Shown: positions 1-9,447 of the stretch, one piece after another
Numbering within the stretch: the stretch's first letter is position 1
Layout of the letters: every line of letters begins with the position of its first letter
NCBI GenBank assembly: GCA_030829675.1
Contig: JAURAE010000006.1
Location: forward strand, 1-28,062
Direction: 5' to 3'
DNA: 28,062 nt
From: Schleiferiaceae bacterium
Lineage (GTDB): Bacteria; Bacteroidota; Bacteroidia; Flavobacteriales; Schleiferiaceae
The notes under the pieces: generated by a model
Seen by the model: only the letters and a program-made list of their open reading frames with translations
The model's database searches: none
Told to the model about the DNA's origin: nothing
Position numbers and translations under genes: made by a program

Positions 1-41
1 AGGATTAACCCTTTGATATTCAATACTTCTAGCTTCTTCAT
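1..41 (-). CDS. Possible N-terminal fragment of a divergent gene (edge-truncated)
   Basis: An ATG on the minus strand at 41-39 opens a frame that stays open to the window edge, giving about 13 residues that start MKKLEVLNIKGLI. It would be divergent from the TonB receptor gene. The fragment is too short to identify, and no convincing promoter or ribosome binding site was seen. It may be chance. Confidence 0.2.
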   Translation of the reverse strand, partial: MKKLEVLNIKGLI

Positions 42-69
42 TTCGGAGGTCAAGATAAGCGGTTTTTCA

Positions 70-102
70 TTGCCGAATAAGGCCTTCTGCGTATTATATT
101 TA
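70..102 (+). promoter_or_regulatory. Candidate promoter of the receptor cassette
   Basis: A TTG (-33-like) at 70-72 lies 22 bases upstream of TATATTTA at 95-102, a 7 of 8 match to the Bacteroidota -7 box TAnnTTTG. The start codon of the TonB receptor is 32 bases further on. The box is imperfect, so confidence is moderate. Confidence 0.4.
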
Positions 103-134
103 CATCCTTGTAACCCAACATAAAGCCAGTTTTT

Positions 135-3100
135 ATGGTTAAAAGATTACTCACGCTTGTTATGGCCCTCGGCATAGTCCTCGGTCACGCACAATCTAGA
201 CCTGGTTCTCTCCAGGGAACTGTGAAGGACAAGCGCACCGGTGAAGTCATTCCATTTGCAACCGTCATTGTCAAAGACAAGGACGTAGTGATTACAACAG
301 GAACGACAGATTTCGATGGAAAGTATAACATCAACCCAGTAGACCCAGGGACGTACAATGTAACTTGTAAGTTCATCGGCTATGCGGATTTCAACCTCAA
401 TGGCGTGAGTGTATCACCCGGCAGACCGAAGGTGGTAAACTTCGACATGACCATCGAAAGTCAGATGATACAAGAGGTCACAGTTATTGCCAAAGAAGAG
501 TTGATTGAAACGGGTAAGACTTCTGAAATCGTAAGTGCAGAGGAAATTAAAAACCTTCCATACCGTAACCTTAGCCAGATCGTAGGGACAACTGCAGGGG
601 TATTCCAGCAAGACGGTTCCGGTTCGTTCAACGTGCGTGGTGCGCGTTCTTCGACCAACGTGGTCTTCATTGATGGGGTAAAGGTTCGTGGAAATGTGGA
701 TATCCCACGTGATGCGATCCAATCTACCGAGGTGATTACCGGTGGTCTTCCAGCGCAATACGGTGATGTTACCGGTGGTGTAATTTCTACTACCACCAAA
801 GGTCCTGCACCGTATTATTTTGGTTCTACAGAATACTTGACGAGCTCGTTGTTCGACAATCAGCATTACAACCTAGGTGCGTTGACGCTTGGGGGTCCAA
901 TTATTAAAAACAAAGCAGGCCAGAGTGTACTTGGGTTCCTTTTGGCCTCTGAATTCCAATACAGCAAAGACGGCTCACCGCGTTCATTGCCGACCTACAA
1001 GGTGAATAATGAGAAATTAGGCGAGTTGCAAGCCAACCCATTGGTACCGGCTTCCAGCGGGTTTGGGGTATTGAACGCAGCAGATTTCTTGACACGTGAT
1101 GATTTGGTGACTCAGAACTACCGCGAAAATGTAGCAGGCCGTGCCGTACGTATGTCGGGTAACTTAAAATTGGTCACTTCAAAAACAACAACGCTTACGC
1201 TTGGGGGACGATATAACATGAGTCAGGGTACCTCAGGCAGCCGTTTCAACGAGCTCATGAACTACGACAACAATGGCGAATATTTCCGTCAAGACGTCAG
1301 TGGTTATTTGCGTTTCCAACAGCGTTTCGGTTCGCCAAGCGACACATCAAACTCTTTAATTCGCAACGCGTTCTATACCATCCAAGTCGATTTCACTCGT
1401 AACAACGGGTACAACCGCGATGCGCGCCACAAAGACAACATCTTCAACTACGGACACATAGGTAAGTTTACTACAACCTACCGTCCGTTGTATGTGATGG
1501 GTTCAGATACCATCACCGATCCAAACGACCCGAACTATGGGAAAGTTATGGATGCATGGACGCAGGCTGTATGGCAGAGCGTCGGAGTGGATTACGAAGC
1601 TTCTGAAAACAACCCTATTCTCGCCAACTACACGTCGAACTTCTACAACTTCGTAGACAATTCTTTGATCTTCAACAGCGCACGCTCTTTGGAAGATATC
1701 CGTGCAGGTGGTGGTTTGTTGAATGGTGACCAGCCTTCATCCGTTTATGGATTGTGGGGTAACGTTGGGGGTAACCAAGCGGGATATTCGAAATTCATGA
1801 ACGACCAGTTCCGTATCACCGCATCTTCGACCTTTGATATTAAAGGGCACTCGCTCATTGTGGGTGTGGAATATGAGCAGCGTTTCGACCGTTCGTACTC
1901 TCTAGGTGCAACGGGCCTTTGGACTTTGATGCGTCTGTTGCAAAACGATGCTATCCGAGAATTGGACCTTAATAATCCTATTGCTTCTTACGATAATAAT
2001 GGAGTCTTCCAGGATACCTTGTCGTACCCACGCCTGTTTGATGCGGGCAAGCCAAGAACTTTCGACCGCAACTTGCGTGAGAAACTAGGTATGGATCCAA
2101 ACGGTACAGATTGGTTGGACATCGATAGCTACGATCCATCGACCTTTACATTGGATATGTTCAGCGCGAATGAACTTCTCAATATCGGTTCTGGACAGTA
2201 TGTAAGCTACTTTGGATATGATTACCTAGGAAACAGATTGACCACTCGTCCTTCTTTGAACGACTTCTTCTCAACTGATGCCCAGGGCAATTCGAACCGC
2301 ACAGTAGGCGCATTCGAGCCTATCTATATGGCTGGATACATCCAAGATCAGTTCACCTTTGAGGATCTCTTCTTCAACATTGGGGTACGTGTGGATCGCT
2401 TTGATGCGAATCAGCCTGTATTAGCAGATCCATTTGTATTGTACCCCGCGTTTACCGTGGGCCAATTAGACGCAACATCTCTAGCAGGTTACAACGTTCC
2501 TGAGGGGATGTCTCCGGATGCTGTAGTATATGTAGACGATCAAGAGAACCCATCTTCTATTGTGGGTTACCGCGATGGATTTACTTGGTACACCGCGGCA
2601 GGTGAAGTAGAAGCAAACCCGAAAAACATTGCAGATATCAGTGGTGGTATCAAGCCTTTCTTGAAAAAGCCAGGTATTGAAGACCAGAAGCTAGCCGTTA
2701 CAGCAAACGAAAGCTTCAAGGATTACGCACCTCAGGTAACAGTGAGCCCTCGCGTTTCATTCCAGTTCCCTATTTCGGATGAGGCGGAATTTTTCGCACA
2801 CTACGACATCTTGGTACAACGTCCGGATCCAGGACTGAACCGTATGAACCCGATCACCTACCTACAGTTGGAGAACGGTCAGAATGGTAGCTTCCTAGCA
2901 AACCCTGATTTGAAACCACAGCGTACTACTGATTACGAGATTGGTTTCCGTCAAAAATTGAACGAGAACAGCGCTTTGAAATTGAGCGCCTTCTACCGTG
3001 AAATGCGCGATATGATGCAGACCTTGAGCTTTACCGAGGCGTATCCTATTACCTACATCGCTTACGGAAACTTGGATTTCGGTACGGTGAAAGGATATAC

Positions 3101-3779
3101 GGTAGCCTACGATCTGCGCCGCACGGGTAATGTTCGTTTGAATGCGAACTACACTCTTCAGTTTGCTGATGGTACAGGATCAGGGGCCAATTCTGGTGCG
3201 AACATCGCACGTTCTGGTCAACCAAACTTGCGCTACATCCTTCCTTTGAGCTATGATTCTCGTCACCAAGTAGTGATGAACATGGACTACCGTTATGGTG
3301 GCGGTCCAGCCTACAATGGTCCGGTTTGGTTCGGCATGCGTATTCTAGAAAACGCTGGTGTGAACGTGGTATTGAACGCCAACTCTGGTACACCTTACAC
3401 ACGTCGCTCATTGGCTTATGGTTTGACCGATGGCGCAACGCCTATTACGGGTAATATTAATGGTTCTCGTTTGCCTTGGAGCTTCCGCATCGATGCCACG
3501 GCAAACAAAGTATGGAACTACAGCGAAGGTCCTTTTAGCAACTTTGAAGTATATGTTCAGTTGTTAAACGGCTTGAATACTCAAAACATTCTTGGAGTGT
3601 ACTCGTTCACGGGCTCACCATCGGACGATGGTTACTTAAGCTCTCCGCAAGGACAGAACGCGATCCAGTTCCAAACAAATGCACAGTCTTTCGCAGACTT
3701 GTACAATATCAGTTTGGCTAACCCAGGACTTTACAGTTTGCCACGAAGAATCCGTTTAGGTCTTCGCATTGGACTATAA
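135..3779 (+). CDS. TonB-dependent receptor with carboxypeptidase-regulatory-like N-terminal domain
   Basis: This is an outer-membrane, TonB-energised transporter or gated channel of 1214 residues. Residues 1-20 form a signal peptide ending in GHAQ. Residues about 23-105 are a carboxypeptidase-regulatory-like beta-sandwich (GTVKDKRTGEVIPFATV, then TTDFDGKYNI), common on Bacteroidota receptors. A plug domain follows at about 130-230 (NLPYRNLSQIVGTTAGV, FNVRGARSSTNVVFIDGVKV, GGLPAQYGDVTGGVIS), then a large barrel rich in aromatic strands to the C-terminus. No SusC-type signature and no SusD gene follow, so it is closer to Oar/CirA-like receptors than to glycan SusCD systems. It is first in an apparent operon: the T9SS cargo gene begins 28 bases downstream. 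The substrate cannot be read from the sequence. Confidence 0.92.
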   Translation: MVKRLLTLVMALGIVLGHAQSRPGSLQGTVKDKRTGEVIPFATVIVKDKDVVITTGTTDFDGKYNINPVDPGTYNVTCKFIGYADFNLNGVSVSPGRPKVVNFDMTIESQMIQEVTVIAKEELIETGKTSEIVSAEEIKNLPYRNLSQIVGTTAGVFQQDGSGSFNVRGARSSTNVVFIDGVKVRGNVDIPRDAIQSTEVITGGLPAQYGDVTGGVISTTTKGPAPYYFGSTEYLTSSLFDNQHYNLGALTLGGPIIKNKAGQSVLGFLLASEFQYSKDGSPRSLPTYKVNNEKLGELQANPLVPASSGFGVLNAADFLTRDDLVTQNYRENVAGRAVRMSGNLKLVTSKTTTLTLGGRYNMSQGTSGSRFNELMNYDNNGEYFRQDVSGYLRFQQRFGSPSDTSNSLIRNAFYTIQVDFTRNNGYNRDARHKDNIFNYGHIGKFTTTYRPLYVMGSDTITDPNDPNYGKVMDAWTQAVWQSVGVDYEASENNPILANYTSNFYNFVDNSLIFNSARSLEDIRAGGGLLNGDQPSSVYGLWGNVGGNQAGYSKFMNDQFRITASSTFDIKGHSLIVGVEYEQRFDRSYSLGATGLWTLMRLLQNDAIRELDLNNPIASYDNNGVFQDTLSYPRLFDAGKPRTFDRNLREKLGMDPNGTDWLDIDSYDPSTFTLDMFSANELLNIGSGQYVSYFGYDYLGNRLTTRPSLNDFFSTDAQGNSNRTVGAFEPIYMAGYIQDQFTFEDLFFNIGVRVDRFDANQPVLADPFVLYPAFTVGQLDATSLAGYNVPEGMSPDAVVYVDDQENPSSIVGYRDGFTWYTAAGEVEANPKNIADISGGIKPFLKKPGIEDQKLAVTANESFKDYAPQVTVSPRVSFQFPISDEAEFFAHYDILVQRPDPGLNRMNPITYLQLENGQNGSFLANPDLKPQRTTDYEIGFRQKLNENSALKLSAFYREMRDMMQTLSFTEAYPITYIAYGNLDFGTVKGYTVAYDLRRTGNVRLNANYTLQFADGTGSGANSGANIARSGQPNLRYILPLSYDSRHQVVMNMDYRYGGGPAYNGPVWFGMRILENAGVNVVLNANSGTPYTRRSLAYGLTDGATPITGNINGSRLPWSFRIDATANKVWNYSEGPFSNFEVYVQLLNGLNTQNILGVYSFTGSPSDDGYLSSPQGQNAIQFQTNAQSFADLYNISLANPGLYSLPRRIRLGLRIGL

Positions 3780-3807
3780 TAAATAAGAAGCACAGGAAAA
3801 CAGCAAT

Positions 3808-6800
3808 ATGAAAAAAGCGTATCTCCTTTTACTAGCCTCAATCGCCGCCCTACCACTATCCGCAAGAGAAGTGCAAGGTGCCGCTAAGACCGGTGAAACC
3901 ACAGGCTCTATGAAAACCGTAGAGGAATTGTGTCAGCCGTCGAAAGCGCAGAGCGATTTGAGTATAAATAACGTACGTGCAACCATCCTCGGTGGTGGCG
4001 ATATGTGGTGGGATTTGAACACCGCTCGCTACGAGGTGCCTAAGGGTTCAAATAAACATTCGATGTTCGCCGGTTCTCTTTGGCTCGGTGGTGTTGATGA
4101 GGGTAACCAATTAAAATTGGCCGCCATGACCTACCGTCAAGCGGGTAACGACTATTGGCCAGGTCCGTTGACAACGGATGGTTCAGCCTCGACCAACAAA
4201 GAAATTTGTGATAAATACGACCGCCACTGGATCATCATGCGTGAGGAAGTGGACGTTCACAAAGCTTGGTTGGAATGTTTGGACGATCCTGATTGTGATG
4301 ATACCGAACTTTTCCCTGGCTATGAAGCACAGATTCCTGAGAGTATTAAAGAATGGCCAGGAAATGGGGTAGATGGTGAATTGCCTTACCAATTAGCTCC
4401 TTTCATCGACCGTGACGGTGATGGTGTATACGATTACTTGATAGACTACCCAGCCTATGACATCGATAAAGAATACGATTGTCGCGATAAGGAGACTGAC
4501 GTACTCTACGGAGACCAAACCATTTGGTGGGTGTACAACGACCGTGGTAATGTTCACACTGAATCACAGGCTGGAGCCCTTGGTTTCGAGATTCGCGCGC
4601 AAGCCTTCGCCTTCTCGACCAACGACGAGGTGAACAATATGACTTTTAACAACTACCGTATCATCAACCGTTCAACGTTCCGTTTGACCAATACATACTT
4701 CTCTACGTGGTTCGATCCGGATTTGGGGAACTACACCGATGATATCATTGGTTGTGATATTGCACGCGGTTTGGGATACTGTTACAACTCAGATACTGAA
4801 GATGAAGGCCCATTGGGCTACGGTTTGAATCCGCCGGCTGTTGGTTTCGACTTCTTCCAAGGTCCTTTCGCAGATTATTTCGACGGTATCGATAACGACC
4901 GTGACGGTTGTGTTGATGGTGTGAAGGATCCTGAAACAGGAGTTTGTGTCGCTGAAGATCCAACTACAGGGGTGAACGAGCGTATCATCATGAGTCATTT
5001 CATGTACTACAACAATACCTCATCTAATATCTCTGGTAACCCCGCCAACGCTACACAGTTCTACAACTACATGAGAGCATTATGGAAGAACGGTTCAGAG
5101 TTGATCATTGAAACCCCTTCTGGTCCTGGAGATCTAGGAAACGGTGATGGTTTCGTAGCCTCAGGTAATGGTACATCAACACAGTTTGCCTACCCAGGTA
5201 TGTCTTACGACACAACAGGAGCTTACCCTCCATATTCTCCAGTAGATTGGTGGGAAAGCCCAGCGAACAAAGAGGATAAGCGTGGTCTTCACAGTGCGGG
5301 TCCTTTCTCATTGGCGCCAGGTGCTTTGAACTTTGTAACCACTGGGGTGGTTTGGGAGCGTGACCTCATCAATAATGACCTTTTCGCTTCTGTAGAGAAA
5401 GTGATCATTGCGGATGATAAAGCGCAGAAGCTCTTCGATAACTGTTTCCAAGTATTGAATGGTCCAGATGCACCGGATGTGGAAATTCAAGAATTAGATC
5501 GTGAGTTGATTTTGAAACTCACCTATGGTCCAGGTAGCAATAACCTCGGATTTAGCTACCGTGAGCGCGATCCACTTATTACAGTGAATCCTGACGATCG
5601 CGATTCGATTTTGAACGTGAATCCAGATTTCTTCGATTACACTTTTGAAGGATTCCAGATTTTCCAACTTGCGAATAGCGATGTGAGTATTTCAGACCTT
5701 TACGATCCAACTCAAAGCCGTATGGTGGCGCAGTGTGATATCAAAAATGGTTTGACGCAGCTCATCAACTGGGAAGTTGATCCAGATTTGAACGCTTTGG
5801 TGCCACAAGACATGACCTTGACTTCTAACAATAAGGGTGTCTTCACTTCGTTCCAGATTAAGGAGGATGCCTTCGCTACAGGTGATCGTACACTCATTAA
5901 CCATAGAGAGTACTACTTCACAGTCATTGCCTACGGTCAAAATCAATTTGAAGCATTCAACCCTACAACCGCACCGGGCGGTCAAAAGATTCCATTCTTG
6001 GCTGGTCGTCGCAACATTAAGACGTACATGGCCATCCCTCACCAGATTGATTCTGAAAAGGGCGGTACAATCCAAGTGGCTCAATACGGTGATGGACCAG
6101 AAATCAAGCGTCTTGACGGTATTGGAAATGGTGCAGGCGAATTAGAATTGACACCTGAAGAGGTTAATGCTATTTTGGCAGGTAATGCTTCTGGCCAGCC
6201 GACCTACATGGGCGGTATGGGACCAGTAGACATTAAGGTTGTAGATCCACTTGAAGTGAAGAATGGCCAGTATACGCTAACCTTCGATGGCGCGAACAAC
6301 AACGCGAAATGGGAAATCACAGATGGTGCAGGAGCAATTATTGCACAATCAGATTCGACGATCTCTTTCTACAACGAACAAATCATTCCTGGACTTGGAC
6401 TTTCAGTTGCTGTACAGCAGGCGCCATCGCCGGGCGGTGATAATGAGGGCATTTATGATAATGGTGTGATCTTCTCTGAAATCATTTACGAAGACCCGTC
6501 GAAAGAATGGTGGTCGGGTATTAAAGATGATAAGAGCTACTCTCCATATAACTGGATTCTCGCAGGAACAAATACCTTCCCAACGGAAGAACCAGCGACG
6601 TTGTATCCAGATCAAAATGGTGATGCAAAAGGATATTTCGAAAATATCGTCAACGGAACCTGGGGTCCTTATATGTATGCCTCGGCAAACCAACGTGCGG
6701 TAGTGAATGGATACAACAACTACGGTATGGGGCCAGCCGTGAGCATCGGACGTAATATCGCTGATGCTGCTGATCTACACTCTGTAGATATTGTATTCAC

Positions 6801-7830
6801 GAGCGATCCAAGCTTGTGGACTCGTGTGCCGGTATTCGAATTAGCCGAAGATGAAAACTTGAGCGAACACGGCGACAAGAAATTGACGCAGCGTCAAGAT
6901 ACCTCATGGACATTGGAAAATGGACAACTTAAGCGTGCTCCAGCCATGGAGCCAGGTTGGTCTTACTTCCCTGGATATGCCATTGACGTAGAAAGCGGTA
7001 AGCGCTTGAGCATGGCCTTCGGTGAAAACTCTTGGTTGCCAGGTGAAAATGGTAACGACATGTTGTGGAACCCGACGGATCGCGAATTCTTGCCACCAGG
7101 AAATACAGTGAACGGCGGGTACGTGTTCGGTGGTCAGCACTACATTTATGTATTCGCAGATCAAGATAAGATTGGTGGTAGCACTACAGATCTTGCCTAC
7201 ACTGGAGCGAACATCAACGATTGGCCATTGAAAGATTTAATGGGTGACCTCGTGAAATCTGGTGGTATTGGAAACATTGCCAAGGCCAACTTCTGGCGTT
7301 CTGTTCGTTGGATCGGTATGCCTACACTACGCCAAGGCATGGACTTCGATCCATATACAGAATTGCCAACAGAAACGCGCGTACGTATTCGTATGAATAC
7401 AAGTTATAACTCGCGTCAATTGGCCGATGCTCCAAACAATGGTAATCCGCAATTTATGTTCAACACTTCGAACATTGCGACGAAAACATATGTCGACACT
7501 GTGGGATCAAGTGCGCTTGAAACCATTCGTGTGGTACCGAACCCATATTATGGATTCAGTGCTTACGAAACCTCACAGTTGGACAATACGGTGAAAATCA
7601 CCAACCTACCTGAAACCTGTACGATCAGCATCTTCACCACAAGTGGAACGTTGATTCGTCAGATTCGCAAGGACAACAGCATGACCTATGTCGAGTGGGA
7701 TTTGAAGAACACCTACAACGTACCTATTGCTTCTGGGGTATATATCATCCACGTAGATGCGGGTGACCTCGGCGAGAAAATCGTGAAGTGGTTCGGTGCT
7801 ATGCGTCCAGTGGATTTGAACTCATTCTAA
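3808..7830 (+). CDS. Giant secreted surface protein with T9SS C-terminal sorting domain
   Basis: This 1340-residue protein is predicted to be exported by Sec and then carried to the cell surface by the type IX secretion system. It has a signal peptide (MKKAYLLLLASIAALPLSAR). Two aspartate-rich loops resemble calcium sites of dockerin/TSP3 type: D201-R-D-G-D-G-V-Y-D209 and D362-N-D-R-D-G-C-V-D370. The C-terminal region from about residue 1240 is a T9SS type A-like domain: VVPNPYYGFSAY, then VKITNLPETCTISIFTTSG, then IASGVYIIHVDAG and EKIVKWFG. It ends with an extra RPVDLNSF tail. The body between is not a fold I recognise, and no catalytic motif was seen. It sits 28 bases after the receptor and 13 bases before a PorV-like gene, so all three probably act together at the outer membrane. 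Function is unknown. Confidence 0.85.
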   Translation: MKKAYLLLLASIAALPLSAREVQGAAKTGETTGSMKTVEELCQPSKAQSDLSINNVRATILGGGDMWWDLNTARYEVPKGSNKHSMFAGSLWLGGVDEGNQLKLAAMTYRQAGNDYWPGPLTTDGSASTNKEICDKYDRHWIIMREEVDVHKAWLECLDDPDCDDTELFPGYEAQIPESIKEWPGNGVDGELPYQLAPFIDRDGDGVYDYLIDYPAYDIDKEYDCRDKETDVLYGDQTIWWVYNDRGNVHTESQAGALGFEIRAQAFAFSTNDEVNNMTFNNYRIINRSTFRLTNTYFSTWFDPDLGNYTDDIIGCDIARGLGYCYNSDTEDEGPLGYGLNPPAVGFDFFQGPFADYFDGIDNDRDGCVDGVKDPETGVCVAEDPTTGVNERIIMSHFMYYNNTSSNISGNPANATQFYNYMRALWKNGSELIIETPSGPGDLGNGDGFVASGNGTSTQFAYPGMSYDTTGAYPPYSPVDWWESPANKEDKRGLHSAGPFSLAPGALNFVTTGVVWERDLINNDLFASVEKVIIADDKAQKLFDNCFQVLNGPDAPDVEIQELDRELILKLTYGPGSNNLGFSYRERDPLITVNPDDRDSILNVNPDFFDYTFEGFQIFQLANSDVSISDLYDPTQSRMVAQCDIKNGLTQLINWEVDPDLNALVPQDMTLTSNNKGVFTSFQIKEDAFATGDRTLINHREYYFTVIAYGQNQFEAFNPTTAPGGQKIPFLAGRRNIKTYMAIPHQIDSEKGGTIQVAQYGDGPEIKRLDGIGNGAGELELTPEEVNAILAGNASGQPTYMGGMGPVDIKVVDPLEVKNGQYTLTFDGANNNAKWEITDGAGAIIAQSDSTISFYNEQIIPGLGLSVAVQQAPSPGGDNEGIYDNGVIFSEIIYEDPSKEWWSGIKDDKSYSPYNWILAGTNTFPTEEPATLYPDQNGDAKGYFENIVNGTWGPYMYASANQRAVVNGYNNYGMGPAVSIGRNIADAADLHSVDIVFTSDPSLWTRVPVFELAEDENLSEHGDKKLTQRQDTSWTLENGQLKRAPAMEPGWSYFPGYAIDVESGKRLSMAFGENSWLPGENGNDMLWNPTDREFLPPGNTVNGGYVFGGQHYIYVFADQDKIGGSTTDLAYTGANINDWPLKDLMGDLVKSGGIGNIAKANFWRSVRWIGMPTLRQGMDFDPYTELPTETRVRIRMNTSYNSRQLADAPNNGNPQFMFNTSNIATKTYVDTVGSSALETIRVVPNPYYGFSAYETSQLDNTVKITNLPETCTISIFTTSGTLIRQIRKDNSMTYVEWDLKNTYNVPIASGVYIIHVDAGDLGEKIVKWFGAMRPVDLNSF

Positions 7831-7843
7831 GAGAAGAATTATT

Positions 7844-8887
7844 ATGAAATTGAAATCATACCTCTCTATCGTTTTAACCGTAGCCACCTTCAGTGTCGCC
7901 ACTGCAGGTAACCCACAGCGTGCGGGTTCAGCGGGTGCTTCGGAGCTTTTGATTAACCCTTTTGCTCGCTCTGCGGGATGGGCTTCTGTAAACGTTGCGG
8001 GTGCAACGGGAATGGATGCCACCTTCTTGAATATCGCTGGTATTGCGGCGACTAACTTGAACACAGAAGTTACTTTCAGCAACACACAATGGTTGGTAGG
8101 TGCCGGCATTAACATGAACGGTGCCACCTTAGTGCAGCGCGTGAGTGATGTAGGCTTCCTTTCCCTCGGATTGAGTGCCTTTGATTACGGCGAGTGGGAA
8201 GTAACCACAGAAGATCAACCAGAAGGTACAGGTGCAACCATTAGCCCTCAGAGTTTGGTAATCAACATGGGTTATGCTCAGCAGTTTACCGAGAACATCT
8301 ACGGGGGTGTTAATGTGAAAATGTACAGCAGCTCTATTTCAAACTTGAATACCAATGGTGTATGTTTTGATGCAGGGGTTCAGTACCGCACCGGTGAGGA
8401 CGATAAGTACAAGTTTGGTATCACTTTGAAGAACGTGGGGCCAAGTGTTACCTATCAGGGTGACGGTTTTGGGGTAACCTTGCCTGTGCCGACCTATGGT
8501 GTAGCTTACTCTCAAACGTTTGAAAGCCGTTCAGCGAAGTTTGAATTGCCAACGCAGCTAAGCATCGGTGGTTCGTACGATTGGTTGTTGCCTAAGGGTA
8601 AAGTAACTGGAGCATTGAACTTTGCTTCGAATGCCTTTGAAAAGGATACCTACCATGCAGGTGTTCAGTACAGCTTGAAAGAATTGTTCCAAATACGCCT
8701 TGGATATAAGGTATTTGATAACCGTGCAGACGACCTAGGTACTTCTGCTATTTCAGGGATTTGTGGTGGATTTAGCTTCAATGTTCCTACTTCGGACGAA
8801 GGAAGCTTTGCCATTGATTATTCGTACCGCGGAACTACTTCTGCATTCAGTGGAATTCACTCTATTGGAGTACGCATTAGCTTGTAA
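7844..8887 (+). CDS. PorV/PorQ-family outer-membrane beta-barrel protein
   Basis: This 347-residue protein has a signal peptide (MKLKSYLSIVLTVATFSVAT) and the hallmark N-terminal segment of the PorV/PorQ family (GASELLINPFARSAGWASV, then ATGMDATFLNIAGIAA). Amphipathic, glycine- and aromatic-rich strands run to the end (HSIGVRISL), as expected of a FadL-like barrel. PorV is the T9SS shuttle that takes cargo from the translocon to the attachment complex; PorQ-like paralogs have related roles. The gene lies 13 bases after a T9SS cargo gene, which suggests a dedicated partner for that cargo rather than the housekeeping PorV. That role is inferred from context. The last sense codon doubles as the -33 element of the greA promoter. 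Confidence 0.85.
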   Translation: MKLKSYLSIVLTVATFSVATAGNPQRAGSAGASELLINPFARSAGWASVNVAGATGMDATFLNIAGIAATNLNTEVTFSNTQWLVGAGINMNGATLVQRVSDVGFLSLGLSAFDYGEWEVTTEDQPEGTGATISPQSLVINMGYAQQFTENIYGGVNVKMYSSSISNLNTNGVCFDAGVQYRTGEDDKYKFGITLKNVGPSVTYQGDGFGVTLPVPTYGVAYSQTFESRSAKFELPTQLSIGGSYDWLLPKGKVTGALNFASNAFEKDTYHAGVQYSLKELFQIRLGYKVFDNRADDLGTSAISGICGGFSFNVPTSDEGSFAIDYSYRGTTSAFSGIHSIGVRISL

Positions 8888-8909
8888 TTCGGAAAGTTAT
8901 ATACCTTTG
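8882..8909 (+). promoter_or_regulatory. greA promoter
   Basis: TTG at 8882-8884 (the last leucine codon of the PorV-like gene) is followed after 17 bases by TACCTTTG at 8902-8909, a full match to the Bacteroidota -7 consensus TAnnTTTG. Transcription should start near 8913, about 55 bases before the greA start codon. Confidence 0.7.
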
Positions 8910-8923
8910 CAGTATTAAAGTTT

Positions 8924-8949
8924 AAGAGAGGCCGTTTGGCCTCTTTTTT
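8924..8949 (+). terminator. Intrinsic terminator between PorV-like gene and greA, inside the greA leader
   Basis: The stem pairs 8924-8933 (AAGAGAGGCC) with 8938-8947, with a GTTT loop and a T-tract at 8944-8949. It would end transcripts of the receptor cassette. Because it is downstream of the greA promoter, it could also attenuate greA. Confidence 0.8.
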
Positions 8950-8967
8950 AGTAAGACCATTACAGAA

Positions 8968-9444
8968 ATGTCATCAGTAAGTTATTACACACCGGACGGG
9001 TTGAAAAAACTACGTGCGGAATTAGAGCACATGAAAACTGTGGAACGTCCGCACATCTCGAATCAGATTGCTGAGGCAAGAGATAAGGGTGATTTGAGTG
9101 AGAACGCGGAATACGACGCTGCGAAAGAGGCTCAAGGGCTGTTGGAAATGAAAATTGCAAAACTTGAGGATGCTTTAGCTAATGCACGATTATTGGACAG
9201 TGAGAATATAGACCTTACCAAAGTTGGTGTATTGACCAAGGTAAAGTTGAAAAACGTTGCCAATGGAGCTACTATGACTTACAGCCTTGTAGCGGAAAAA
9301 GAGGCAGATATCAAGCAGAGCAAGATTTCTGTGAGCAGCCCTATCGGAAAAGGTCTTCTTGGAAAGCGAGTAGGAGAGATTGCTGAGATTCAAGTACCTC
9401 GCGGTACTATGAATTTTGAAGTTCTCGAAATCACCATGGCTTAG
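8968..9444 (+). CDS. greA: Transcription elongation factor GreA
   Basis: GreA rescues backtracked RNA polymerase by stimulating cleavage of the nascent RNA 3' end. The 158-residue length is typical. The N-terminal coiled-coil hairpin carries the conserved tip segment ARDKGDLSENAEYDAAKEAQ, in which D42 and E45 correspond to the acidic residues that reach the polymerase active site. The C-terminal FKBP-like domain contains VSSPIGKGLLGKRVGE, the usual GreA signature. It has its own promoter at 8882-8909 and a terminator-like hairpin in its leader. The HIT hydrolase gene follows after only three bases, so the two are co-transcribed. Confidence 0.97.
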   Translation: MSSVSYYTPDGLKKLRAELEHMKTVERPHISNQIAEARDKGDLSENAEYDAAKEAQGLLEMKIAKLEDALANARLLDSENIDLTKVGVLTKVKLKNVANGATMTYSLVAEKEADIKQSKISVSSPIGKGLLGKRVGEIAEIQVPRGTMNFEVLEITMA

Positions 9445-9447
9445 AAT

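Noticed and set aside
414..866. Open frames of 110-150 codons on the minus strand inside the TonB receptor gene (also at 3049-3438)
   Set aside because: They are antisense to a clearly coding frame, have no family-like sequence and no promoter, and similar shadows occur over most genes here.
135..7830. Reading the first two genes as a SusC/SusD glycan-uptake pair
   Set aside because: The second protein has no SusD helical repeat features or lipoprotein signal; it has a Sec signal and a T9SS sorting domain. The receptor lacks the SusC-type signature.
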